In this document: piece after piece, positions 22,366 to 28,441 of the stretch
How positions within the stretch are numbered: the first letter of the stretch is position 1
Layout of the letters: every line of letters starts with the position of its first letter
Source of the DNA: DATADD01 sp036258675
GTDB taxonomy: Bacteria; Actinomycetota; CADDZG01; WHSQ01
Direction: 5' to 3'
Length of the DNA: 28,441 nucleotides
Assembly (NCBI GenBank): GCA_036258675.1
Contig: DATADD010000057.1
Location: 1 to 28,441 of the forward strand
Program-made: the position numbers and the translations under genes
The notes under the pieces: model-generated
What the model saw: only the letters and a program-made list of their open reading frames with translations
The model's database searches: none
What the model was told of the DNA's origin: nothing

Positions 22366-23720
22366 GAGAGGTTCCCCTCGACCGCGACGAGGCACGCGTC
22401 GCGGCCGGCCACGTCCTCGATCACCCGGGGGCGGACGGCATCGAAGTGGTCGCGATGGGATCTCGGACCGCGCTCACGCGCTTCGCGCGCTCCGGCATCA
22501 TCCAGAACACCGTCCGGGAGGAGGTCCGCGCCTACGTAAGGGCGATCGTCGGCGACCGGATCGCGACGGCCGCCACCACGCAGCTCGACGCGGAGCACAT
22601 GCGGCGCGCCGCGGACTCCGCGCTGGAGGCCGCGCGCGCGTCTCGTCCCGATGCGGAATGGCCCGGGCTCGCCCGGCCCGAGGACGTCGGGCGCCCCGAG
22701 CCTCTGGGGCGCTGGGACGACGACACCGCGGCCGCCACCCCGGCGCAGCGGGCGGACGCGGTTCGGGCGATCCTCGCGGCGACCGAGGGGACGGAGGCGG
22801 CGGGCATCTACGAGACCAGCGCGCACGCCTACGCGGTCATGTCCTCGGCGGGCGTGGACTGCCACGACATGTTCACACGGTGCATCACGACTTGCCTGAC
22901 GGACACGGGGGAGTCGACGGGATGGGGCGAAGCCTCCTCTCACCGCGCCGCCGACGTCGACCACGCCGCAGCGGCCCGCCGGTCCATCGCGAAGGCGAAC
23001 GCGGGCCCCGCGCGGGCGGATGCGGCCGCGGCCGGCTACGAGGTCGTGCTCGAGCCGGCGGCCGTCGCCACCCTGCTCGAGTACCTCTCCTATGCCGGCT
23101 TGGGGGCAAAGCAGGTCATCGACGGCGAGAGCTTCCTGTCGTCGCGCTCCGGCGAAACGGTGGCGGCCCCCGAGGTGACGCTGGCCGACGACGTGACCCA
23201 CCCCTGCTCGGTCGGCATCGCGTTCGACTTCGAAGGCGTGCCGCGCCGCAGGGTCCCCGTCATCGAGCGCGGGCGCGCGCTCGGGCCCGTAACCGACCTG
23301 CGCACCGCCCGCAAGCTCGGCACGGAGTCGACCGGCCACAACTCCGGCTCGGCCGAGTTCGGTCCCTACGCCTCCAACCTCGTGCTCGGAGAGGGCGACA
23401 GGGCCCTGGACGAGCTTGTCGGGGGGGTCGACGACGGGCTGCTGATAACGCGCTTCCACTACGTGAACATCCTCGATCGCCCGCAGACGCTTCTCACGGG
23501 CATGACGCGGGATGGCACCTTCCGCATCCGCGGAGGCGAGGTGGCGGAGCCGATGCACAACCTTCGGTTCACGCAGAGCGTGCTCGACGCGCTGAGCGGG
23601 ACCCGAGGGATCGGACGAGACCTCGTGGCCGTCGCTCCCGAGTACGGCTCCTTCGGCTCCACGGCCGCCCCTGCTCTCCACGTCGGGGAGTTCCGCTTCA
23701 CTTCGACGACGTCCCACTGA
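22362..23720 (+). CDS. tldE: TldE/PmbA-type partner subunit
   Basis: 452 residues, homologous along its length to TldD but without the HExxxH zinc motif, as expected for TldE (PmbA). It keeps the shared N-terminal region (GADGIEVVAMGSRTALTRFARSGIIQNTVREE) and the C-terminal barrel (STGHNSGSAEFGPYASNLVL, LLITRFHYVNILDRPQTLLTGMTRDGTF, MHNLRFTQSVLDAL). It forms the heterodimer with TldD that shapes the proteolytic chamber. The GTG at 22362 overlaps the tldD stop by four bases. A 63-residue membrane protein gene starts 12 bp downstream. Confidence 0.92.
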   Translation: MREVPLDRDEARVAAGHVLDHPGADGIEVVAMGSRTALTRFARSGIIQNTVREEVRAYVRAIVGDRIATAATTQLDAEHMRRAADSALEAARASRPDAEWPGLARPEDVGRPEPLGRWDDDTAAATPAQRADAVRAILAATEGTEAAGIYETSAHAYAVMSSAGVDCHDMFTRCITTCLTDTGESTGWGEASSHRAADVDHAAAARRSIAKANAGPARADAAAAGYEVVLEPAAVATLLEYLSYAGLGAKQVIDGESFLSSRSGETVAAPEVTLADDVTHPCSVGIAFDFEGVPRRRVPVIERGRALGPVTDLRTARKLGTESTGHNSGSAEFGPYASNLVLGEGDRALDELVGGVDDGLLITRFHYVNILDRPQTLLTGMTRDGTFRIRGGEVAEPMHNLRFTQSVLDALSGTRGIGRDLVAVAPEYGSFGSTAAPALHVGEFRFTSTTSH

Positions 23721-23732
23721 GCGCGGCAGGCG

Positions 23733-23924
23733 GTGCACCGTCTGTGGCATGCCGTCGTCCTCGGGTCGGCGCTCCTGGCGCTCTGCGGCGTGGCCCTGTT
23801 GGTGCTGACGCCCCTGTTGTTCGAGGAGCCCCCTCCGGGGCTGGAGCGCGCCCGCCCGGTCGTGCTGGCGGTGGCCGGGCTGGCCGCCGCGCTCCTCGCC
23901 GTGGAATGGGTCCTCGTGCACTAG
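23733..23924 (+). CDS. Small two-helix membrane protein
   Basis: 63 residues from a GTG. There are two hydrophobic helices (about residues 8-29 and 41-61) joined by a charged loop with a Pro run, EEPPPGLERARP. The N terminus has Arg and two His. The 12-bp gap after tldE suggests cotranscription, but nothing in the sequence links it to proteolysis. The family is not recognised. The next gene has its own strong promoter. Confidence 0.5.
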   Translation: MHRLWHAVVLGSALLALCGVALLVLTPLLFEEPPPGLERARPVVLAVAGLAAALLAVEWVLVH

Positions 23925-23981
23925 TGCACCCCGCGTGGGACCGGGGCCGCGGGGCCTGTGCGAGGGCGCACCATCGTTTCC

Positions 23982-23987
23982 TATAAT
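23982..23987 (+). promoter_or_regulatory. Consensus -10 element of the A-type carrier gene
   Basis: TATAAT, a perfect -10 and the best in the window. The transcript would start near 23994 with a leader of about 65 nt and the strong site AAGGAGG (24045-24051), 7 nt before the GTG. The -35 is weak. Confidence 0.6.
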
Positions 23988-24058
23988 CGAGGTCGGCCCC
24001 ACGGGGCCCGGCTCGCCTGGAGCCATCCCCGGGAGGGGCACGACAAGGAGGATCTCTG

Positions 24059-24427
24059 GTGTCGATGACGGACAGCTCGACGGTGATGATCACGACGACC
24101 GCGGCGGCCAAGGTGCAGGAGCTGCTCGAGCGCGAGCTCGCCGGCGCGCCCGAGGAGCACGAGGGCAAGGAGTACTCGCTTCGGGTGGCCGTGCAGCCCG
24201 GCGGGTGCGCCGGCCTTCGCTACGCGCTCTACTTCGACGACCGCAAGCTCGACGGGGATGTCGTCTCCCAGCTCCACGGCGTCGAGCTGCGCGTCGACAA
24301 GATGAGCGCGCCCTACCTGCGCGGCGCCGAGATCGACTACGTCGACGGCCTCCAGCAGTCGGGGTTCGCGATCAACAACCCCAACGCCAAGGGCAGCTGC
24401 GCCTGCGGCGACTCCGCCCACTTCTAG
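24059..24427 (+). CDS. erpA: A-type iron-sulfur carrier (ErpA/IscA/HesB family)
   Basis: 122 residues. The three cluster-binding cysteines are C50 in PGGCAGLRYAL and C114 and C116 in the C-terminal GSCACGDS, matching CGxSxx-type and GxCxC motifs of A-type carriers. The protein receives Fe-S clusters from the scaffold and delivers them to apo-enzymes. LipA (two clusters), FdxA and KorB in this window are all possible clients, although its direct targets are unknown. The GTG at 24059 fits the AAGGAGG site better than the ATG at 24065. It has its own consensus promoter. The symbol is by analogy; erpA, sufA and iscA cannot be separated by sequence alone here. Confidence 0.88.
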   Translation: MSMTDSSTVMITTTAAAKVQELLERELAGAPEEHEGKEYSLRVAVQPGGCAGLRYALYFDDRKLDGDVVSQLHGVELRVDKMSAPYLRGAEIDYVDGLQQSGFAINNPNAKGSCACGDSAHF

Positions 24428-24478
24428 CCTCTCCGGCCTCCAGAGGTGCGCGCCTCCCCGCGCGCGCCCACTTCGTCG

Positions 24479-24484
24479 TATGAT
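24479..24484 (+). promoter_or_regulatory. -10 element upstream of the SAM riboswitch
   Basis: TATGAT, placed so that RNA would begin at about 24491, three bases before the first strand of riboswitch helix P1. Confidence 0.5.
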
Positions 24485-24490
24485 GCCCTC

Positions 24491-24582
24491 GATCTCATCG
24501 AGAGCGGGGGAGGGGCCGGCCCGTCGATCCCGCCGCAACCACCGCCCGGCCGCGGCAGGTGCGAATCCCGGACGGATGAGGC
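24491..24582 (+). promoter_or_regulatory. SAM-I (S-box) riboswitch aptamer
   Basis: The core follows the S-box consensus in order: AGAG (24501-24504), GAGGGGCCGGCCC (24510-24522), GA then GCAACC (24535-24540), GGTGCGAATCC (24558-24568) and ACGGATGAG (24572-24580). P1 pairs CTCATC (24494-24499) with GATGAG (24575-24580), and P2 pairs GCGGG (24504-24508) with CCCGC (24529-24533). P4 seems almost absent: only a few bases separate AATCC from the P1 strand. The downstream CCCCCT (24596-24601) is the exact complement of the Shine-Dalgarno AGGGGG (24627-24632), which suggests control of translation. It precedes two MetE-like genes, a classical S-box target. Confidence 0.85.
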
Positions 24583-24637
24583 GGCCCTTCCGGTGCCCCC
24601 TTGCCCGTGTGACCTGACCGACGAGTAGGGGGTGAGC

Positions 24638-25612
24638 ATGGGGATCCAAACCACGGTCATCGGGTCGTATCCGAAGCCGCCGGACGAGGGACGGCCCTTC
24701 GCGGTGCGCAGGACACTTCACTCGCTCGAGCGGGGCGAGGCATCCGTCGACGATCTGGGTCGAGCGCAGGACGACCTCGTACGCGAGGTGGTCGCCGAGC
24801 AAGAGGCGGCGGGCATCGACATCGTGACCGACGGTCACGCCCGCTGGGACGACATCCTCACACCGTTCGCTCGCAACATCGCCGGGCTCGAGATCGGCGG
24901 GCTCCTGCGCTGGTTCGACAACAACGTCTACTACCGGCGGCCGGTGTGCGTGGGGCCGCTCGAGTGGCGCGGCCCCTCCTCGGTCCAGGCCTACTCGTTC
25001 GCGCGCTCGGTCGCCTCTCATCCGGTGAAGGCCGTGATCCCCGGACCGCTCACCTTCGCCCTCATGTCCGAGGACGAGCACTACCGCGACCTCGAGCGGT
25101 TCGTGCTCGCGGCGGCCGAGGTGCTGGCGCAGGAGGCCTTCGAGCTCGAGGCCGCGGGTGCTGCCCATATCCAGATCGACGAGCCGAGCCTGCTCGTCGC
25201 CCCCGAGTGGCTCCCCGCGGCGCGCCGGGGGCTCGAGGTCGTGACGCGGGAGCTGCGCTCCGCCGAGGTGACGCTCGCCACCTACTTCGGCGACGCGAAG
25301 AGAGTGGGTGAAGAGTTGTTCGAGCTGCCGGCGCAGGTGTTCGGGTTCGATCTCGTCGCCGGGCCGCGCAACCGAGAGCTGATCGCGCGGACGCCCGCGG
25401 GAAAGAGGGTGCAAGCGGGCGTGCTGGACGCACGCAACACGAGGCTGGAGCCGACGGACGAGGTCGCGCGGACGGTCGCGGGCCTCGCGGAGGTCGTCGG
25501 GATGGATTCGCTGCGCATCAGCCCCTCTGCGGGTCTCGAGTTCCTCCCTCGGGAGAAGGCGAGGGCGAAGCTGGAGAGGCTGGCCGACGTGGCTCGAAAG
25601 GCGGGTGCGTGA
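24638..25612 (+). CDS. MetE-like (beta-alpha)8 protein lacking the zinc site
   Basis: 324 residues, the size of one MetE domain (cobalamin-independent methionine synthase has two). It starts TTVIGSYPKPPDEGRPF, as in MetE barrels, and keeps HIQIDEPSLL. The zinc ligands are missing: where the neighbour has H214/C216 and C299, this protein has A214/Y216 (ATYFGD) and A298 (SPSAGLEF). TYFGD and QAGVLDARNTRLEP recall the non-catalytic N-terminal half of MetE. It is therefore probably a partner or regulatory subunit, perhaps binding the methyl donor. The ATG at 24638 follows AGGGGG by 5 nt; the GTG at 24632 lies within that site. It is the first gene under the SAM riboswitch and overlaps the next. 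Confidence 0.82.
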   Translation: MGIQTTVIGSYPKPPDEGRPFAVRRTLHSLERGEASVDDLGRAQDDLVREVVAEQEAAGIDIVTDGHARWDDILTPFARNIAGLEIGGLLRWFDNNVYYRRPVCVGPLEWRGPSSVQAYSFARSVASHPVKAVIPGPLTFALMSEDEHYRDLERFVLAAAEVLAQEAFELEAAGAAHIQIDEPSLLVAPEWLPAARRGLEVVTRELRSAEVTLATYFGDAKRVGEELFELPAQVFGFDLVAGPRNRELIARTPAGKRVQAGVLDARNTRLEPTDEVARTVAGLAEVVGMDSLRISPSAGLEFLPREKARAKLERLADVARKAGA

Positions 25613-26595
25613 TGGGGCGACCGGAGCTGAGTGGACCCGGGCTGTGGACGACCTCGGTCGGCAGCCTCCCCAAGCCGGACTACATCAGGGCAGCGCGCGG
25701 ACGGTTCGCGCGCGGTGAGATCGACCGGAAGGCGCTCAGGGACCTCGAGCGCCGCGCGACCAAGGAGTGGATCGAGTTCCAGGACTCGATCGGCACCGAC
25801 GTGATCGTGGACGGAGAGCAATACCGCGGGGACATGGTCGCGTTCTTCGCCGAGGAGCTCTCGGGCCTCGAGATCGGCGGCCTCGTGCGGTCCTACGGCA
25901 ACCGCTACTACCGCAAGCCCATCGCCACGGGGCCGATCGGCCGCGACCACCCCGTGACCGTGGAGTGGTGGAGCTTCGCCCAGTCGCTCACGGACAAACC
26001 CGTGAAGGGGATGCTCACGGGCCCCTACACGATCTGCGACTGGTCGTTCAACGAGCACTACGCCACGAGGCGGGACATGGTCTTGGACCTCGCCAAGGTG
26101 ATCAGAGCGGAGGCGCTCGCGCTCGAGGAAGCCGGAGCTCGCTTCATCCAGATCGACGAGCCCGCCGCGTCCACGAGGATGGACGAGCTCGATCTCGTCA
26201 TCGAGGCGATGCACGTCGTGACGGAGCCGTTGACGGCTCACACGATCACCCATATCTGTTACGGCGACTTCCACAAGGCCTATCCCAAGATGCTCGACAT
26301 CCCCGTCGACCAGGTCGACCTCGAGTTCGCCAACTCCGACTTCTCGCTGCTGAAGGCTTTCGAGGGCCGGCCCTTCACGAAGTTCATAGGACTCGGCGTC
26401 GTGGACGTGCACTCGCACAGGATCGAGTCGGTCGACGAGATCGCCGACGGGATCCGGCGTGCGCTCGAGCACGTGCCTGCGGACCGGATGTTCGTCGACC
26501 CGGACTGCGGGCTCAAGACGCGCACGCCCGAGGAGGCGAAGTCCAAGCTGATCAACATCTCGAAGGCCGTCGAGATCGTCCGAGGCGAGCTCTAG
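25612..26595 (+). CDS. Core methionine synthase, MetE C-terminal-domain type
   Basis: 327 residues (328 if the GTG at 25609 is used), matching only the catalytic C-terminal barrel of MetE. All four zinc ligands are present: H214 and C216 in THICYGDF, E238 in DLEFANSD, and C299 in DPDCGLKTR. SFAQSLTDKPVKGMLTGPYTI and FIQIDEPA are nearly identical to MetE. The zinc binds homocysteine for methyl transfer to methionine. Short MetE homologues without the N-terminal half have been described as folate-independent methionine synthases that take the methyl group from a corrinoid protein or another donor; which donor applies here is unknown. The ATG shares one base with the stop of the zinc-less paralogue, so the two are expected to be made together. 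Confidence 0.85.
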   Translation: MGRPELSGPGLWTTSVGSLPKPDYIRAARGRFARGEIDRKALRDLERRATKEWIEFQDSIGTDVIVDGEQYRGDMVAFFAEELSGLEIGGLVRSYGNRYYRKPIATGPIGRDHPVTVEWWSFAQSLTDKPVKGMLTGPYTICDWSFNEHYATRRDMVLDLAKVIRAEALALEEAGARFIQIDEPAASTRMDELDLVIEAMHVVTEPLTAHTITHICYGDFHKAYPKMLDIPVDQVDLEFANSDFSLLKAFEGRPFTKFIGLGVVDVHSHRIESVDEIADGIRRALEHVPADRMFVDPDCGLKTRTPEEAKSKLINISKAVEIVRGEL

Positions 26596-26627
26596 GGTCG
26601 TCAAGCCCCTCCCCGATGGCGTCGGTT

Positions 26628-26633
26628 TATCAT
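26628..26633 (+). promoter_or_regulatory. Candidate -10 element of the zinc-ribbon gene
   Basis: TATCAT in the 61-bp gap after the MetE-like gene. The transcript would start near 26640, with GTGAGG just upstream of the ATG at 26657. Confidence 0.4.
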
Positions 26634-26656
26634 CCTGGTCTCCCAGTGAGGTGGCC

Positions 26657-26950
26657 ATGAAGATCGAAGCAACCTGCGACACCTGTGGAAGACGTTTCCT
26701 GCTCTCTCAGATCGGGCCGGACTCGGATGCGCCCGGGAGGTGCCCGTTCTGCGGGGCTCGCTTCGCTCGCCACTACTCCACGGTGCTCGTCGACGCGGTC
26801 CGGGACGCCGAGATCTCGGCCACGAGCTGCGTTCAGATCATCGGCCGGCTGCAGGCGATGGAGACCGGCTTCGACATCGACATCGAGGGTCTGCTCCGCA
26901 CCATCGCCGAACAGGTAAGGGCGCACGAGGGTCATCGAGCCGCCAGCTGA
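26657..26950 (+). CDS. Small zinc-ribbon protein
   Basis: 97 residues from the ATG at 26657, preferred because GAGG lies 5 nt upstream; a GTG at 26651 would add two residues. The N-terminal 40 residues hold two CxxC pairs, CDTCGRRF and CPFCGARF, spaced as in a zinc ribbon. The rest is predicted helical (VDAVRDAEISATSCVQIIGRLQAMETGFDIDIEGLLRTIAEQVRAHE) and could mediate dimerisation. Many small actinobacterial proteins of this build are uncharacterised. The receiver-domain gene begins 7 bp downstream, so the pair is probably an operon. Confidence 0.65.
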   Translation: MKIEATCDTCGRRFLLSQIGPDSDAPGRCPFCGARFARHYSTVLVDAVRDAEISATSCVQIIGRLQAMETGFDIDIEGLLRTIAEQVRAHEGHRAAS

Positions 26951-26957
26951 CCGCGCG

Positions 26958-27332
26958 GTGGCTTCCCAGAGCAGCGACGTCCTGCGGGTCCTCGTCGTAA
27001 GCGACGATCCGCTCGTGCGCGAGGCGGCGCGCTTCGGCTTTCCCGAGGGGGTCGAGGTGTCGTTCGCGCAGGACGCCCGCGGCGTGCGCGCCGTGCGTGG
27101 ATCGGAGCCCTCCGTGGTGGTGGTGGACATGCGGACCGGCAACGCGGGCGGTTACGCGCTCGCGAAAGACATAGCCGAGTCGTCGCCCCGTGTTCCCGTC
27201 CTGATCCTTCTGGAGCGAAACCAGGACCGGTGGCTTGCGCAGACGGCCGGAGCGGCATCACACTGCACCAAGCCGCTTCGGCCCGGCGAGCTCGTGCGCC
27301 AGGTCATGGCTCTGGCGCAGGTCCGCTCCTAG
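26958..27332 (+). CDS. Stand-alone response-regulator receiver-like domain
   Basis: 124 residues comprising a single CheY-like domain with no output domain. The acidic pair D16-D17 (VVSDDP), the phosphoacceptor position D57 (VVVVDMRTG) and the lysine K105 (CTKPL) are present. The switch Thr/Ser at the end of beta-4 is replaced (VLILLERN), so phosphorylation may not trigger the usual conformational change. No histidine kinase is encoded nearby. The GTG start lacks a clear ribosome binding site and lies 7 bp after the zinc-ribbon gene, which suggests coupling. The role is unknown. Confidence 0.7.
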   Translation: MASQSSDVLRVLVVSDDPLVREAARFGFPEGVEVSFAQDARGVRAVRGSEPSVVVVDMRTGNAGGYALAKDIAESSPRVPVLILLERNQDRWLAQTAGAASHCTKPLRPGELVRQVMALAQVRS

Positions 27333-27376
27333 CGCCCAGACAGCCAGCTTCCCCGCGAAGACGCAGGTCAGAGGCC

Positions 27377-27422
27377 TTGCGGGGCCCTGAATCACATGGC
27401 TAGAATTACAAGAATGTGATTC
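27377..27422 (+). promoter_or_regulatory. whiB promoter with inverted repeat around the -10
   Basis: TTGCGG (27377-27382), an 18-bp spacer and TAGAAT (27401-27406) form a plausible sigma-A promoter. A perfect 9-bp inverted repeat, GAATCACAT (27389-27397) and ATGTGATTC (27414-27422), flanks the -10 and the expected start near 27413, so a dimeric regulator could block or reposition polymerase. The leader before whiB is about 70 nt. Confidence 0.55.
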
Positions 27423-27482
27423 GGGGCTCGCTAGGCGAGGTGGGCTCTCGACGGGGGAAGCGAGAGAAAGGGCCGGGGACAC

Positions 27483-27755
27483 ATGCAGCGCATCACCACG
27501 AGGCTTCTTCAGCCGGTCGAGTGGCAATCCAAGGCTCGTTGCGCCGAGGTCGATCCCGAGATCTTCTTCCCGGAGCGCGGTGGCTCCTCCAAGGCCGCGC
27601 GCGCGGTGTGCTCGCAGTGCGAGGTGCGCTCGCAGTGCCTCGAGTACGCGCTCAACAACAAGGAGCAGTTCGGCATCTGGGGTGGCACATCGGAACGCGA
27701 GCGTCGGCGTCTGCGCAAGGAGCGAGCGGCTCGGCGACTGCGCGCCGTGTCCTGA
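27483..27755 (+). CDS. WhiB-family Fe-S transcription regulator
   Basis: 90 residues, the typical Wbl size. The four cluster cysteines are C20, C43, C46 and C52 (C-x22-C-x2-C-x5-C), followed by the turn GIWGG (64-68) and a basic C-terminal tail (SERERRRLRKERAARRLR) for DNA contact. CAEVDPEIFFPERG and ARAVCSQCEVRSQCLEYAL are family signatures closest to the WhiB2/WblE type. These proteins bind a 4Fe-4S cluster and the primary sigma factor region 4 to control transcription. The family is confined to Actinobacteria and their phages, so this gene fixes the phylum. The promoter carries a 9-bp inverted repeat that could serve in regulation. Confidence 0.93.
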   Translation: MQRITTRLLQPVEWQSKARCAEVDPEIFFPERGGSSKAARAVCSQCEVRSQCLEYALNNKEQFGIWGGTSERERRRLRKERAARRLRAVS

Positions 27756-27956
27756 CGACGGCGCGGCGACGCGTCGGCATGTGCGTCCCACACCTTTAGC
27801 AATAGCTTCCTAGCGCATCGGCAGATTGATGCTTGCACCTTGTGCGTTATTCGTGCCTAATACACAATAAGAGTGCGCTTGTGTGCGTCCTCGTATGCAT
27901 CGGAACGACGGATCGAGCACGATCACGTCCAGAGTTGACGATTGGAGGTGCTGACC
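27756..27956 (+). promoter_or_regulatory. AT-richer intergenic region upstream of the KST-repeat gene
   Basis: This 201-bp gap is visibly less GC-rich than its surroundings. It contains TTGCAC (27833-27838) and TAATAC (27858-27863), spaced by 19, as a possible promoter. It also holds three direct copies of TGTGCGT (27780, 27841 and 27882) and the site GGAGG (27944-27948), 8 nt before the start codon. No small gene was recognised in it. Confidence 0.4.
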
Positions 27957-28441
27957 ATGGCTGCGAAGAAGACGACTCGCCGCAAGTCGACGAGCCGCAG
28001 GAAGTCGACCCGCAAGTCGACGGCCCGGAAGTCGACGGCTCGTAAGTCGACCGGCCGCAGGAAGTCGACGGCCCGGAAGTCGACCGGGCGCAAGAAGTCG
28101 ACCGGGCGCAAGAAGTCGACCGGGCGCAAGAAGTCGACGCGCCGGAAGAAGTCGACGGCTCGTAAGTCGACCGGGCGCAAGAAGTCCACGAGCCGGCGGA
28201 AGTCGACGGGCCGCAAGAAGTCGACGCGACGGAAGAAGTCGACGGCCCGGAAGTCGACCGGCCGCAAGAAGTCCACGAGCCGGCGGAAGTCGACGGGCCG
28301 CAAGAAGTCGACCGGGCGCAAGAAGTCGACCGGCCGCAAGAAGTCGACGGGCCGCAAGAAGTCGACGGGCCGCAAGAAGTCGACCGGGCGCAAGAAGTCG
28401 ACCCGCAGGAAGTCGACGGGCCGCAAGAAGTCGACGGGCCG
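27957..28441 (+). CDS. Lysine/arginine-rich KST-repeat protein, histone-tail-like (3' end outside window)
   Basis: The frame opens at an ATG with GGAGG 8 nt upstream and stays open to the window edge: 161 codons, no stop. After MAAKKTTRR the sequence is almost entirely repeats of 3-6 residues ending in KST, of types GRKKST, ARKST, SRRKST and RRKKST; I count 27 KST units. Composition is nearly limited to Lys, Arg, Ser, Thr, Gly and Ala, so the charge is extreme and the chain disordered. It resembles the basic tails of actinobacterial HU proteins and bacterial histone-H1-like proteins, which bind DNA non-specifically and compact the nucleoid, but no HU domain precedes the tail here. A folded domain could follow beyond the edge. 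The many Ser/Thr residues could be phosphorylated. Confidence 0.85.
   Translation, partial: MAAKKTTRRKSTSRRKSTRKSTARKSTARKSTGRRKSTARKSTGRKKSTGRKKSTGRKKSTRRKKSTARKSTGRKKSTSRRKSTGRKKSTRRKKSTARKSTGRKKSTSRRKSTGRKKSTGRKKSTGRKKSTGRKKSTGRKKSTGRKKSTRRKSTGRKKSTG
28140..28313 (+). repeat. 87-bp tandem duplication inside the KST-repeat gene
   Basis: Two consecutive 87-bp blocks (28140-28226 and 28227-28313) encode the same 29 residues in five units: RRKKST, ARKST, GRKKST, SRRKST, GRKKST. Both use the otherwise absent Ser codon TCC at the same place, showing that the block was duplicated as DNA rather than converging at protein level. Confidence 0.8.

Noticed and set aside
24442..24472. GC-rich stem after the A-type carrier gene as a terminator
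   Set aside because: The pairing GTGCGCG with CGCGCGC contains a mismatch and no U-tract follows; it is not distinguishable from background at this GC content.
24491..24637. Cobalamin riboswitch upstream of the MetE-like genes
   Set aside because: There is no B12-box. The ordered GGCCC, GCAACC, GGTGC and AATCC blocks and the P1/P2 pairings fit SAM-I.
27923..28426. Minus-strand frame of 167 codons reading RPVDFL repeats
   Set aside because: It is the antisense shadow of the KST-repeat gene. The plus strand has an ATG with a good ribosome binding site and a composition typical of basic DNA-binding tails.
27984..28441. Short regular repeats as a possible CRISPR array
   Set aside because: The units are 12-18 bp, in frame, have no unique spacers and encode a continuous repeat protein.

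Overview
The window is GC-rich (roughly 70% G+C by eye) and densely coded, with many GTG starts and stop/start overlaps of the GTGA type. A WhiB-family regulator, Rv0428c-like and LppX-like small proteins, and TAnnnT -10 boxes placed 6-7 nt before start codons point to an actinobacterium (Actinomycetota). I cannot place it lower; it looks like a deep or uncultured lineage rather than a Streptomyces or Mycobacterium.

Layout. 1-5.7 kb is a mixed housekeeping stretch: the end of a membrane-anchored sulfite-oxidase-type molybdoenzyme, a GNAT acetyltransferase, an EAL-DICT cyclic-di-GMP protein, a CDF metal exporter with three cytoplasmic dimerisation domains, an alpha/beta hydrolase, a membrane/zinc-ribbon protein and a small unknown. 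5.8-17.6 kb is a central-carbon block: lpdA (E3), a lipoprotein, pyruvate kinase (apparently CTG-initiated), then E2, lipB, E1-alpha and E1-beta of a branched-chain-type 2-oxoacid dehydrogenase. A methyltransferase and a AAA ATPase lie on the opposite strand, followed by lipA, a 7Fe ferredoxin and a small SH3-like protein. 17.7-20.6 kb holds korAB, a ferredoxin-dependent 2-oxoacid oxidoreductase. 20.6-24.4 kb holds tldD/tldE with small flanking genes and an A-type Fe-S carrier. 24.4-26.6 kb is a SAM-I riboswitch followed by two adjacent MetE-like proteins, of which only the second keeps the zinc site. 26.6-28.4 kb holds a zinc-ribbon protein, a lone receiver domain, whiB, and a gene running off the end that encodes an extremely basic protein made of KST repeats.

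Functionally, one short stretch encodes every subunit of a lipoate-dependent complex (E1-alpha, E1-beta, E2, E3) plus both enzymes of lipoate synthesis (LipB octanoyltransfer, LipA sulfur insertion). Beside it is a lipoate-independent ferredoxin-linked alternative (KorAB with FdxA), so the cell can oxidise 2-oxoacids to acyl-CoA with either NAD+ or ferredoxin as acceptor. The most interesting items are the riboswitch-controlled split MetE pair, the KST-repeat nucleoid-like protein with an 87-bp internal tandem duplication, a 21-bp palindromic operator at the AAA ATPase promoter, and the recurrent leaderless-start architecture. No gene-free stretch exceeds 300 bases. No tRNA, rRNA, insertion sequence or CRISPR array was seen.
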